DNA of 64,000 nucleotides from Paraescarpia echinospica (lineage: Eukaryota; Annelida; Polychaeta; Sabellida; Siboglinidae), in contig CM034539.1 in assembly GCA_020002185.1 (NCBI GenBank), forward strand, positions 26,074,032 to 26,138,031. The letters run 5' to 3'. The notes beneath the pieces are model-generated. The model worked only from the letters and a program-made list of their open reading frames with translations. It was not told the origin of the DNA and searched no databases. Numbering within the stretch: position 1 is the first letter of the stretch; each line of letters starts with the position of its first letter. The position numbers and the translations under genes were made by a program. Below, piece after piece: positions 36,850-49,639 of this stretch.

Positions 36850-38620
36850 CAATTTAGTCTCTATGTGATTCGTTCTCTAGTCACTTTAAGAATAAAACCA
36901 GTATTATTCGTTCTGCTTTCCCACGTCATAATTAATTTAAGTAATGCCAGTGTTTACTTTCCACAAGTAAATGTTCTACTTGTATCATTTGAACCTGCAA
37001 CAGTTGATGAAGTTAGGACAATAATTATGTCCTCCCCAAATATGTCTTGTGCACTTGATCCATTTCAAACAATATTGCTAAAAGCATGTCTCGATACATT
37101 AATTGGACCTATAATAAATATTATAAATGCATCACTTTGCTCTGGCTGTTTTCCTGATGATTTCAAATACGCCCATATGTCACACCACTTCTTAAGAAGT
37201 CATCTCTGCCTAAACAAGACCTAAACAGTTATAGACCTATTTCTAACCTCAGCTTTATTTCCAAAATACTAGAGAAGGTTGTAGCAATTAAGTCGTCGAA
37301 GGTCTCACATTAGCACAAATGTCTTAATTAATGTGTCACAATCGGCATATAGACAGTTTCATTCAACGTAGACTGCCCTCTTAAAGTTTCATAATGACAT
37401 TAACTTGAACATTAATAATGGTAAAGTGACTGCACTTACCTTATTATATCTCTCTACCGCTTTTGACACGATTGATCACAACATTCTCGTTGAACGCGTA
37501 TTAAAGTTGTACGGCATATCTGGCACAGCTCTAAGCTGGTTTTCTTCATATCTAACTGATATATACCAAACTATAAAGATTGGGAACTGTTTTTCAGCTG
37601 CACTGCCGGCTTTATTTGGTGTTCCCCAGGGTTCTGTTCTTGGGCCTTTGCTTTTTACTCTTTACACCACGCCACTAAGCTCTGTTGTACAAAGACAACT
37701 TGGATCATCATCTTTATGCTGATGCATACTCAGATCTATATTTCGTTGGCTACAAATCGCTCCTTAACCAACTTAGTGATTGCTTTCAAGATATCTTCCA
37801 CTGGATGATTGACATCAAGTCAAAATTAAATGCAAATAAAACTGAATTGATCATTATTGGTACTCCAAAGCAGCGTAGTAAACTGGATGGGTTGTTTCCT
37901 ACGCGTATTTTGAATCAGTATAGTCTTTGATAGTACCTTAAATTTCCGACAACACATATCTCAAACATGTCGCTGCTGTTTTTATCATATTCGTGATCTT
38001 CGCCGTATTCGCTGGTTTATGTCATTTTCTGTTGCTAAAAGTATTGCAACAGCGCTTGTTAGCAGCAGACTTGACTATTGCAGTTCCCTCCTTTATAATA
38101 TTGCTAGCAATGACATCACAAAACTTCAGCGTGTCTAAAATTGTCTAGCAAGAGTAGTTACAAGATCTCGTTTTTCTCGCTCTGTGCCACTTTTGAAGTC
38201 TGCATTGGCTTCCTGTACGATATTGTACGTATCCTATTTAAGATCTGTACCATTACATACCAGGCACTGTCCAGTAAGCAACCATCTTATTTGCATTCAT
38301 TGCTTACTCCTGTAAGAAAACATATCCAGCTTCGATCATCTAGTTCTGTCCTACTTTTTGTTCCTCAACTCTTTGGAATATATCTTAGTGTTAGATCAAT
38401 TGAAAATATTACAAAATTCCGTCGTCATTTAAAAACTTATCTTTACAACCTTGCTTATCCACCGTAGCTCCCTAGCGCCTTGACCCATCTGTTGACAACT
38501 GGAATACTACTTATGGATTTTGAGATTGACCAATCCTTTTGTTTTGATGCGCCTCTGAGCTTGGTTTCCAATAGCAATAGAAGTTATCTTATTATTATTA
38601 ATATTATAAAAAAATGAATT
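36850..38620 (+). mobile_element. CR1/L2-like LINE remnant
   Basis: The order of blocks is that of CR1/L2 elements. FEPATVDEVRTII and SCALDPFQT lie near 36990-37070, and NSYRPISNLSFISKILEKVV near 37225-37280. LSTAFDTIDHN is near 37450 and GVPQGSVLGPLLF near 37619. The catalytic box near 37711 reads YADAYSDLYF instead of YADD. The C-terminal end near 38420-38467 contains KFRRHLKTYLYNLAYPP. Several frameshifts and the lost second Asp make it inactive. It ends in TTATTATTATTAATATTAT and poly-A near 38590-38620. Confidence 0.88.
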
Positions 38621-38879
38621 TGGTTTAATTGTTTTTTAATTTAATTACCTGGTATGTGACACGTATAGTCTTTGTGCAGTATAATTGCAACGGAGGCTGA
38701 ATGCTTCCCAGACAAAATCGAGATGATGTTCGATTGAACAGATCTAGAAGGGGGTCAAATGTAAACCATCTTCAGCAGTCCTAAAGACTCGATACCACGC
38801 TATACAAGAACTTACCTTTCCTTTTTATTGGCACAACTTACATAGCAGAACAAAACACAATCCAGTTCACATTTTAGAT

Positions 38880-39700
38880 ATTTTAATTAACACTGTTTTC
38901 GTATCGTTTTTTTTTGGTATATATATGATATATGTATTCACATAATTGGGGAAATATATTGAAACTGCTGAGTAACGCAGGAGATTCTCTGGAAACCCCA
39001 CTGCATTTATTATGAAAGGTTTGTATATGCAGCTGCCTTTGTGACCAAGTTGACAATGCACCAAAACACAAATATTTTGGTCGCAGGCTTGAATTCCACA
39101 TGATGTTATTTTTTTGCCTTTTTATTTGTGCCGCATTCAGAGCTCTTCTCAGCTGCATGCTAAAGTCGCTTTCCGTCAGCTCATCCAATGCTTCTGTATA
39201 CAGTCTGATGCCAGGCAGTGTGACGCCAAGCCTCTGCCTCCCAGTCTTCAGAGCTGATGTTGCAGGCCTTCAGGTCGCGCTTACAGACGTCCTTGAATCT
39301 GAGGGCTGGGCATCCCACTGGTTTCGCTTAGTGGCGAGTTGTCCATAGAGGATGAATTTCGGCAAGCGGCCATCCTCCATGCCAGGCCCAGCCAGCGGAG
39401 ACGTTTCTGGCTCTGCAGTGAGTACATGCTGGGGAACCTAGCACGGTCGCTGTAAGGGTCATGGTCCTGCCAGGTGACACCGAAGATGTGCTTGAAGCAC
39501 CGCATGTGGAAGGTGTTGAGGCGGCACACCTGGCGCATGTGGGTGGTCCACGATTTGCTGCCGTAGAGGAGGGTGCTCAGTACACAGACCTGGTAGACTC
39601 TCATCTTGGTGTTCCCAGTGAGCATCTTGTTTTCCAATACTCTTTTGGTCAGCTTGGCCATAGTGACAGCGGCTTTTGAATTTGTTAACATTCAAAATTA
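38880..39700 (-). mobile_element. C-terminal fragment of a CFDP2-type LINE
   Basis: On the minus strand 39691-39281 reads KAAVTMAKLTKRVLENKML, then QVCVLSTLLYGSKSW, LNTFHMRCFKHIFGVTWQD, RARFPSMYSLQSQKRLRWLG. This is the reverse-transcriptase-connected C-terminal region of this LINE group. Further 3' (about 39100-39020) is a decayed C-terminal zinc-finger-like segment ending in THNKC-like text. The reverse transcriptase core is missing. Confidence 0.85.
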
Positions 39701-39929
39701 ATTACCAATGCCAATTAGCAGAAATGGTTCATCACCAGCTAGAATGCATTAATTATAGGTATATCTTATTAAAGTAAAGGTTAAGTCACATATCTCGCGT
39801 TCGTGCGTGATTGCGTGCGTATGATTGGCGTTATCTGTCGGGCAGGGCCAAACGTGTTCTTGAAACAAAATCACATTTCATGGTCGTCTTCAAACAAAAT
39901 AACTTATTTTTAACCTATATCTTAATATA

Positions 39930-40172
39930 ATACCTTCAACTTGGATACACGATCACAAAGGACTGTGAATGAATGGAACAAATTATCTGATGATTGTGTG
40001 GGTGCTAGTAGTGTGAATATGTTTAAAAATAAAATCGACACATACCTCTGAAGGGCTGGATATATGTAGATAAAAGGGTTGGACTCTCGATAAGCAAGGG
40101 CTTCCTTGTCCACCTGCCATCTAGAGTTAATTCTCTGGATGGCAATCTTGTTAAATTTTTTTAAATATCAAG
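39930..40172 (+). mobile_element. LINE 3' end (family of 49640-51600)
   Basis: One frame reads QRTVNEWNKLSDDCVGASS, then VNMFKNKIDTYL and a stop. The minus-strand element at 49640-51600 has the same C-terminus. The following 3' UTR with TCCTTGTCCACCTGCCATCT also matches. Only the 3' few hundred bases are present, the usual 5' truncation. Confidence 0.85.
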
Positions 40173-40549
40173 TTTTAAGTTTTATTTTGCAGTTGCCCAG
40201 CCGTCGGACATGCAATCTCAATTAAGATTCTGACGGTCTACATCAACTATTTACATGTTATGTTCGTATCTTGCGGTGCCAGGGTGGAGAATTCAGGTCT
40301 GGTAAGATGTTGAACCGATGCCATTATATCTGTGTGTAGGTAGCGAGACACCCTCCGCTAAGACAAAAAGTCCGCTTGAGGGGATTACAAAAGCGAACAT
40401 TCCCCCGTCTTCCGATGTTATGCCCAGTAGTATCACTGTATGCATGCAATGGTTAGAGTTAACAACTACGATGTTATGAATATACAAAATATTACGATGT
40501 TATAATGCATAAGTCATAAATAAACACTTTAATATTTTTTGAAGTAATT

Positions 40550-43500
40550 GGGAACTGGAGGGATAGTCCCTCTGGTGATGGGCAGCCGCTCCACTTCTGT
40601 GGAGGCTCTAACCACTGGTTCCCATAGTCTATCTAAATCATGTATGGCTCCTAGGAACTGCTAATGTACGGCAGTGGCCACACCCCGGGCAATGATCTCG
40701 GCTGACCAGCAAAACTACATGAGTAAGGCTTATAGGCTAATGCCTATTGAGTCGAGGGACGTCTGCCCTCAGTACAGAAAGACTGTTTTGGAGGAGTAGG
40801 CGGCCAGCCGATTGGCTACACCCCCGGCTACAAATGCGAAACAGCAACAGCCTTTCACCAGGCTACAAGGTACCTACTACCTACCAAGACGCATGTGGAA
40901 GGACCGGTGACCCGCTGTCCTGCGATGCAAGACTTTTTAGTCAAGGGATAATGGAGTCAACCATACACAAACCAACGGAAAGCAATGGGCAACTATCCCT
41001 GTATTAGCCCAAGATGGAGAATACAGACAGTAGGAGAGGTCCTAGTGGTGAGCCCCCCAGGCTGGATAGGACGACACATACTGGGGAAGAGCTTGGAGAC
41101 GATGGAAGAAACGCTAGAGCTGAAGACGGTAGTATGCCCGACTGTGCGGGAGGTAAATCCAGCAGCAAAAAGCTAAAAGGGAAAATCCGTGTGGCAACAT
41201 GGAACATAAAAAAAACGAGTCATGGGACACTACAAATGTAACATCGGAAGCAGAAAGATACGGGGTAGATATAGTAGGGATTGCGGAACACAGGTTGGCC
41301 GGACACGGGCAATTTCGCCCGGATTCAGGAGGAAAGTTTGTATACTCAGGAGCAATTAAACCAGGGATGAGTGGTGTTGCGTTCTATCTGTCAAAGAAAA
41401 CTGAAAATGCACTATAAGGATACAATCCGGTCAATGACAGAATTATTACCACACGAATACGAGTAAAACCCACGAATATAACATGTATTCAAATTTATGC
41501 ACCAACGAGCACTGCAGACGACGATGTAACAGAAACGTTTTATGATACACTGCAACGAACAGTCGACGAGGTAAACAGGAGAGACATGGTAGTACCGATG
41601 GGCGATTTCAACGCAAAAGTTGGCAGTTTTCAAAATGAAGAAGAGAATGGAAATATCGAGAAATTTGGTCGAGGCGAAAGAAATGGGAGAGGAGATAGAC
41701 TTGTTGAGTTTATCATAGAGAATGAATTGATGATCACTAATACTTTCTTCAAACAACATCAAAGAAGATTATACAACACCAGATGGTCGGAACAGAAATC
41801 AGATCGACTTTCTAATAATACCAAAACGATGGAGGACGTCTATGTTTAATGCAAAGACATTACCGGGAGCCGATTGTGGCTCTGACCATGAATTGCTAAG
41901 CGCCAAGATTGCAATAAAATTAAGAAAATTAAGAGAGGGAAAGAGATAGTGAGGTATGACGTCAGTGATATCACAGAAGGATACCGAGTAGAGGTTATGA
42001 ACCGTTTCGAAGGATTACAGACAGTGGTTGGCGAGAAGGAACCAGAGGAGTTGGCAGTAGAAATTAGGAACAACATTATGGAATCAGCTGACAAACACTT
42101 CACTGAAAAGAGGAGACAAAAGCAACCATGGCTAAGCAAAGACACACTGCAGATGATTGACGAAAGGAAAGAGTTAAAGAAGAACAAAGAAATGAGTGAG
42201 AATTATTATGAGAAATACAGAGAGAAGAACAAGATGATTAAACGAATGTGTAAGGAAGACAACAAGAAATATCTAGAGAAGAAATGTGAAAAGATAGAAC
42301 TATGTATGAGCAAGAACGATAGTCGCAGTATGTTCGAGGAAACCAAGTCATTCCCGTTTCACCTTTAATAACGCCAATTCTAGGTTTAAACGACTGTGTC
42401 ATAGATGAAACGGGAATGACTCTGGCAGAAAGCGATGACATACTTGAAAGATGGAAGCAATATTGTGAAAGCATGTTTAAGAAAGAAGAAACAGAAGAGG
42501 TAGACATGGATGAAGGCAGAGAGAGGACAGAACCAGAAGATGAACTTGAGCCTTTGCGTTCAGAGGTGGAGTGGGCAATAAAAAGTATAAAAGACGGAAA
42601 ATCACATGGCACTAATAACCTCACTGCAGAGCTAATAAGAGCAAGTGGCGAAGCAGGCGTGGGTATCTATCACACATTATGCAAGAAAATATGGAAAAGT
42701 GGCCCATGGACTGGAAACGAGCCATCCTTATTCCAATACCGAAAAAAGGTGACATACAAGAATGCTCAAACCTATATCCCTCATCAACCATGCGAGCAAA
42801 ATTATGCTAAAAATCATAATGAAGAGAATCACAACAAAATTAGAATGTGAAGTCAACAGATCACAAGATAGTTTCCGGACTGGAAGAGAAACAAGAGATC
42901 ACATTTTCAACCCGGAAGATGTTAATTAAAAAATGCAGAGAATTCAACTATGACTTTAGGATCTGTTTCATAGATTATTCAAAAGCTTTTGATAATGTTA
43001 GTCATTAACAACTCTGTAAAACCTTGATACCTATGGGATTTGACCACAAAATTACATCACTTATCCAAAATTTATATGTTGGACAGCAGTCTGCAGTGAG
43101 ATTAGAGTGTAGTACCACAGATTGGTTCCCAGTCGGCAAGGGAGTGAGACAGGGGTGCATTTTGTCCCCCCACCTATTCAATCTAAACGCAGAGAATATC
43201 ATGAGAGAGGTCGAGACTGACACGAGAAGCAAGTGTTTTAATGGACTGAAAGTGAATGGACAGGATGTATATTAATTGAGATATGCCGATGACACAGCGT
43301 TAATATCCGATACAAAAGAAGGATTGGATAAACTGATAACTACTGTCAAAGAGCATAGCGAGATTAAAGGGTTGAAACTAAACGTAAAATAGACCAAAAT
43401 TATGGATGTGAAGGGATGTCGAGAACCATCAGAAGTCACAGTAGATGGCGAGGAAATAGAACGAGTGGAAAGTTTTGAATATCTGGGGTCACTGATAGAA

Positions 43501-44060
43501 GCGGACGGAGATGGGACGAAAGAGATCAAGCGGAGGTTAGCAATGGCGAGTAAAAATTTGACGGAGATGAAGAAGCTGTGGAAAGCAACGAACAAAGATA
43601 TGAAACTACGAATTATTCGAGTCTGCATATTTCCAACGGCTACATATGGATGCGAAACCTGGACTCTTAATGAGAACATTACTAACCGTATAAATGCATT
43701 TGAAAACAAGTGTTGTAGAAAGATATTACGAGTTTCGTGGACTGAACGTAGAACTAACGAATCCATCGCAGATGAGTTTGGTGTAATACCCGGGACTTTA
43801 TTGAACTTTGTAAAGAAACATAAACTAAGTTATTTCGGCCATGTGAAACGGCATCAATCTCTAGAGAGAATAATAATGGAAGGAAAAGTGGAAGGCAGCA
43901 GAAGCAGAGGAAGACCAAGGAGACAGTAGGAGAAGGACAGAGGAATGGATGGGAGCAGACGACTGGTGAGTGGGGAGACTGGCAAACGAAACAGCTGTCT
44001 ATAGACAATCCACCAAGGCTGCAACGTCCGGAAATGGATAAGCAAACCAACCAACTGTGC
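40550..44060 (+). mobile_element. Near full-length CFDP2/RTE-type LINE, inactivated
   Basis: A GC-richer 5' UTR (from GGGATAGTCCCTCTGG at about 40559) leads into an APE-type endonuclease. VATWNIKK is near 41190, GIAEHRL near 41280, GDFNAKVG near 41600 and GSDHELL near 41880. The reverse transcriptase has FIDYSKAFDNVSH near 42965, RQGCILSPHLFN near 43150 and YADDTALIS near 43283. The C-terminal block with ATYGCETWTL and LSYFGHVKR follows, then GRPRRQ at 43929. Stops (about 41417, 43006, 43275, 43390) and a few frameshifts break it, but divergence is modest. It is the most complete transposon in the window. Confidence 0.93.
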
Positions 44061-45600
44061 TTTCATACTTAACAGTTTACAGGAAACACAATTGTTATGG
44101 CCTCGTTGCCTAACGCTTCCTTGTACGCGCGCTCGCAAATTTATTTGATATTTGTGTCATCAAAGTAATAATTAATTCTCATAAAGGTGTCAGAACAAGT
44201 AAATGCGACAGTGGTAAAATGTAAACCGTAAATGCATACAGAGGTTACTGCGCTTCATAACAGAAACCTTCTAATACACAAAAAGCTTGTATGAAAGGTA
44301 CGTTCAGTGAGTTTTCGTTTGGTATACGACATATATGCCCAAATTACCGGAGTTTTCTATGTCTGATGACATCTGAGATTTGTGGTATATTCGGCAGTAA
44401 TTTCATTTAATATTTATTGCATGTTGGTTGCAACATATTATAGAGGAAACAAATCAAAACAGGTCATAAGTCAAAATAAAATCATGCGTGCAATTCACGA
44501 AGGTGGTAATTGTATGTGATGGCATAATAAAACGAAAAAACATGTTTTGAAAGGAGTAAATATGAAGTTGTAAACTTACAAAAAACAATGTTCGTGGGCA
44601 TATAATCCGCTCGTGTTTTGGGCCGGTTGACATGTACGACCGCATAAAGAATCCGTAACACTACACGTATAATACATTATGTAACCATGGCGGAATTGTC
44701 AGTCGCCAGACGCGGGTAGGGTAGCTGGAGCCACACCCAGTCGCAGTTTGCTAGGGATCATGGACGTGTCCACAAAGACGTACAGTTCTCTCGGCTCATT
44801 TATCAATATACAAAGCCTGAAGAGTTATTGTTGTCATGTTTATATGTTACATATGATAGTGCTATCATTAGAATAATGCGTAAATTCAATTGTTAGTTTG
44901 TTGCATAATTGACCGTCACTTAATTCGGACATGCCAGCTATAGTATGACGAGTGTAGTAGTGTTGTGTCGTATAATGTTAAATTGTGTTTACAGACAAAT
45001 TACATGTATAACAAGCATTTTATAACTAATTATTGTGAGGTATAGATATGTCGGGTGCATACGTTTGACTTTAGATAATGTGATAGTTACTAGTTAAAAG
45101 AAGTACTTAGTTAAAACAAGTTTCTCCGACTCTTTGTCTGTACGAGTTCAGACAAGAATCTATAGGGTGACTGATTATTACATGCGGTTTAGCACGTCTA
45201 ATATTAAAACAGCCGACGCAACTTAGTAATGAAGCGTTGGTTGCTTGACTACACAGTTGCGATGTTGTAGTTGCAACTAGCACGCTGTCTCTCGGTCTCC
45301 CTGCCCCTATCTGTCCCTATATGTCTGCTTTTCTCCCCGAATATCTCTCTCTCCCCTCCTTCCTCTGTGTCTGTCTGTTAGAATGTCAGTCTATAAGTAT
45401 GTTAGACAGTACGTCAGTCCGCCTGCCTGCCTGCCTACCTGCCTGCCTGCCTGCCCTGCCTGTATAAAATATAAAATGGTTGAAGCATACCCTAGAACTT
45501 AAAATGAAAGACATAAACAGACAATATGGCACAATGAAATTCATGCAAATAGGCTGTGTTCAAATTACAGATGATAGTTTATAAATGTCCTCTACTTTTA
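44061..45600. other. Intergenic; CT-rich tract and (GCCT)n microsatellite
   Basis: No gene is recognised. A pyrimidine-rich stretch runs at 45290-45380, followed by an impure GCCT repeat at about 45420-45462. Confidence 0.5.
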
Positions 45601-46880
45601 GTAGTTCAAGATTCTAAAATAGAGGTGTGGCATGTGAATTATGCTTACTGTTTGATAAAGATCTAATAATTGCCTTCTTTTGCAGTTTGCTTATACGTGG
45701 TCCTACATTGGGACCCCAAGCTATTATTCCGTAATTTATTATGTGTGACAAAAATAGTGAATTGTAGATATATTTCAAAATGAACACTGGCACATGATGT
45801 TTTAATCTAGCTATAATTCCACATATCCTAGACAATTTGTTAGCTACATAATTGATATGAGACGACCATGTCATATTACAGTCTATTGTGACACCAAGTA
45901 AGTTGAAATGTGTTACATTCTCAATTGGAATACCATATTTACCTTAATATTAGGAATTTCGCAATTTTTCAGTACTCTTTGTTTACTATGAAAAATCATC
46001 ATTTTCGTTTTGATTGCATTGAATGAGAGCTTGTTCACTGCTAGCCAGTCTGTTATTTTGGTTAATTCTGCATTTATTTGATTCGTTGTTGAGTTCATTG
46101 TGGGGTTACTTGTGAAGTTGCCCAATGTGCTTAACAGGGTGGTATCATCGGAGTACGTAATGGGGGTAAACTTTGTACTATCCATTTCTAAATCGTCGGT
46201 AAATATATAAAAAAAGTACAGGTCTAATATTGACCCCGGAAGGACTCCTGTAGTTATTGTGTATATGGTTGATTGCATGTTGTTTAGTTCTACATATTGT
46301 CGTATGTTGTATATGTAGCTTCTAAACCAGTCTAATTCTACATTTTGTATGCCGTAATGTTGAAGCTTTTTGATAAGGATTGTATGGTAGTCAATAGTGT
46401 CGAATGCCTTTGACAAATCTACGAATATTGCTATATAGGTAGTTTTTTTTATCAAGATCTAAATCAAATCGATCCACCATTTCAGAGTGTTAGTTCAGTT
46501 GAAAATCCTGTTCTGAATCTGGTTTGTATGTAAGAGAGTATTAATAGATAAATACTGAAACAGTTGTGCATAGACTGCTGTTTTCAAACACTTTAGATAT
46601 GGAGGTTAACAGTGATATAGGTATATAATTATTCAAGTCATGTTTATCATTCTTCTTGAACATAGGAATAATCTTCGTTGTTTTCAGTTTATTAGGAAAT
46701 ATTCCGGTTATCAGTGAATGATTAATTATGCAGGTAAGAGGCTTAGCTAAGCCTACGGCGTTTACAGAAGATTTTAATAAAATTTGAGAAATGTTATCAT
46801 AATCAAGAGCTTTTCTTTGGTTTTAATTTATTAATTATTGTTTTCGTTTGTTCTTCTTTGATTGGTATAAATATAACTGC
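45600..46880 (-). mobile_element. Non-LTR retrotransposon RT fragment, both ends lost
   Basis: Minus-strand translation gives KIIPMFKKNDKHDLNNY near 46670-46620 and AIFVDLSKAFDTIDYHTIL near 46435. ITTGVLPGSILDLYFF follows, where the usual PQG-LGP is eroded, then ITYSDDTTLLSTL with YSDD instead of YADD. INAELTKITDWLAVNKLSF and SLSNSKHNSHATPLF come near the end at 45614. It is a CR1-superfamily-type element without endonuclease or 3' end. Confidence 0.88.
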
Positions 46881-47734
46881 AATGTTTGTTAACCATGCTG
46901 GACACTCAGTGTTATACTGGTGACCTAGAATACATGAATAAAATAGCGTTTATTGTCAACGATCTAACAAGTAAACAACGTAGAAACCGTCAATGTTTGA
47001 CCGTGTTTTCCGGTTTTTGTTCGCGCACGCGCAAAAGCACTACACGTCATGTACTATATTTAGAACTACGCGTCATTGGTGGTGAGTGCTATATATATAT
47101 ATATATATGAATTGTGAATGAAGTTATCATGTCTGAACGGGTGTCGTGATCAATAACTGGTGGCGCCACCTGACGGTGGTCAAGCGGATAGTGTCATCGC
47201 TGTTCGCCAGTTGAAATCATCCGCCACCTTACGGCAACTAGAAGAGCATGGCAGCCTGTTGTCGAGGTCACGTTGTGAGACTTTTCAAATGCCACTCGCA
47301 GTCGAGGGTATGTGGAACCTGTAACATGCTACACAGTCCTGTATTATTCCTGTATGTGTGCAGCAACACAAATCCGTTAATATAAAGAGTAAATGACTTG
47401 CTTTCTATTTGTTCTATGCGCAACTTATGCTTATCTACTGTATTATCGCTCGTGCTCGTTTATTTGTGACATGTCTTGTGTCGTGTTGACAGTTCATACC
47501 ACTTTTGACAATATCTCAGTTATCTGGCTTAAATAAATAACCCAAGGCTTAGAGTCAAGGATTAATTAGGGGAATTTTTTTCCACTGTGGATTTTCATTC
47601 TAATTTTTTCATTTGTTTAAAACATACTTGGAGCAGTTTATTTCTTGAAAAATGTTGTATTATAAGGTTCCAGGATTCTCCTTATATGGTCTTGAGACCT
47701 TTTTAGTTGTTTTGGCTCCAGATAAACTGAGTTA
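46881..47734. other. Intergenic with (AT)n and a 12-bp palindrome
   Basis: An (AT)n run lies at 47088-47107. GGTGGCGCCACC at 47159-47170 is a perfect palindrome. No coding content is recognised. Confidence 0.4.
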
Positions 47735-49395
47735 CTATCATGATCAGGGCAGCCTCGTATACGGCACCATTGGATTTGATCTTGACATACTTTTCACATA
47801 TCCCATTGGACTGGAGAGAAGCCAACATAACGCCTGTTTTTAAGAAAGACGAGCACTATGATCCAGCAAAATACCGCCCCGTATCCATCACAAGCGTTCC
47901 ATGCAAGATCTTAGAACATGTCATCGTCAGCGCTCTGATGAATCACCTTGAAAGCAATGGAATCCTCAGGCCAGAACAACACGGCTTCTGCAAATTAAGA
48001 TCCTGTGAAACACAACTACTGGACTTCACTGAAGAACTCATCGAGAACATGGAACAATGCCACCAAGCCGACATCATAATAATGGACTTTGCGAAAGCCT
48101 TCGACCGGGTTAACCACAGTCTCCTACTACATAAGCTACACCACTATGGAGTCCAAGGCAAAGTCAACCAGTGGCTCGGGGCTTTCCTCAGGAATCGGCG
48201 GCAAGCAGTAGTGGTTAACGATGCTACCTCAGGCTACGTCAGTGTGCACTCAGGTGTACCACAGGGGTCAGTTGTCGGCCCAGCACTATTCCTGGCCTAC
48301 ATCAATGACCTCCCAGAACAACTCACTTTGCGGACACGCCTATTTGCTGATGACACCGCTGTCTATCGCCTCTCCACCACGACCAACACCAGCTACAACT
48401 CGACCTCCACCGACTGGAAAGCTGGGAACAACGATGTGACATGGCTTTCCACCCAGGGAAATGTATGACTCTTCCCGTCACCCACAAGAGGACCATAGCA
48501 GAGTGCCAATACCTACTCCATGGCCGTACCTTGGCAACGGTCACCTCTGCCAAGTACCTCGGCGTTACCATCACCCGAGACATCTGCTGGGACCAGCACA
48601 TTGACAACATCTGTGCTAAAGCCAACAAGACCCTAGGTTTCTTACGTCGCAACATCAAGATCAGCGCCACCCAGCTGAAGGAGACAGCATACAAGACCTT
48701 CGTTCGTCCCATACTGGAGTATGCCTGCTCAGTCTGGGACACACAGCGCAACATTGACAAGATCGAGGCAGTCCAGAGAAGAGCCGCTCGATTTGTGGTC
48801 AACCAGTACCAGAAGACATCTAGTGTCACCATAATGATCAACAGACTCAAATGGCCTTCCTTCCAGTACTGCAGAAAGGTGGCAAGATTGACCGTGTTAC
48901 ATAAAATCCTTAAAAACCAAGCAGTAGTCGATCGCTCCAAACTCCATCCTGCTCTGATCAGACAAAGAAGAGGGCACTCACAGCAGCTCTGCCAGATCCA
49001 GTGCAGAACCAAGTACAGACAACATTCTTTCCTCCCCAAAACCATCAAAGACTGGAACGATCTGCCTGAAACAGGTGTAGCTGCCAGGTGCGACAAAACT
49101 AGATGTTACATAGTTAGATTAGATATAGGGGTATGGATTTAAATTATCATTTCATTATTTATTTAATTGTTTTACATTTGATTTCATTTGCGTTTGTTTT
49201 TGTTTTTTTATTTGGGTTTATTTTATTATTAATTTAAAACTTTTATAGTGATCAAATGTTCTCCATAGGTCTGTCATTCTAGATATTCTTCTCTTGGCAC
49301 AATCAAATTCTACCTCCTCGCAACCCCCAAAGAGCGGCAGAATAATCAGCAAGTTGATTGTGGCCGCCAAAAGATGATGATGATGATGAATTATG
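47735..49395 (+). mobile_element. Young Jockey/CR1-superfamily LINE, RT intact except one frameshift
   Basis: Two overlapping long frames (to 48468 and from 48441) give a nearly continuous reverse transcriptase and C-terminus. Blocks are DWREANITPVFKKDE, AKYRPVSITSVPCKILEHVI, MDFAKAFDRVNHSLL near 48083, HSGVPQGSVVGPALF near 48250, RLFADDTAVYR near 48340, AFHPGKCMTLPVTHK, AKYLGVTITRD, RRAARFVVNQYQKTSSV and SFLPKTIKDWNDLP. The catalytic FADD is intact. The element is 5'-truncated, and a short deletion near 48440-48460 causes the frameshift. It ends with CCGCCAAAAGATGATGATGATGATG at 49365-49389, a GAT-repeat tail. Confidence 0.93.
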
Positions 49396-49639
49396 CCAGT
49401 TTAGTGCTGTTAACTGGAATATTACCCCAATTTCCATTAGTATTATTAAACACTGTCTACGACAGGGCCACATTTAGTTAAGTCAGAATTACGAATGTCT
49501 CTGTTAGCCATATAAAAGAAATTTCTGGTTTCTCTTCATTTAAGTTTCTCTAAATTTATGGTTTTCATTTTGTTTTTGTTGTAGTTATTTCCAAAACTCA
49601 GCAACATTCTGTTGATTGACTAATCTGTATATATATATA

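Noticed and set aside
48323..49096. A 257-codon minus-strand open frame
   Set aside because: It is antisense to the well-conserved LINE reverse transcriptase and C-terminus on the plus strand.
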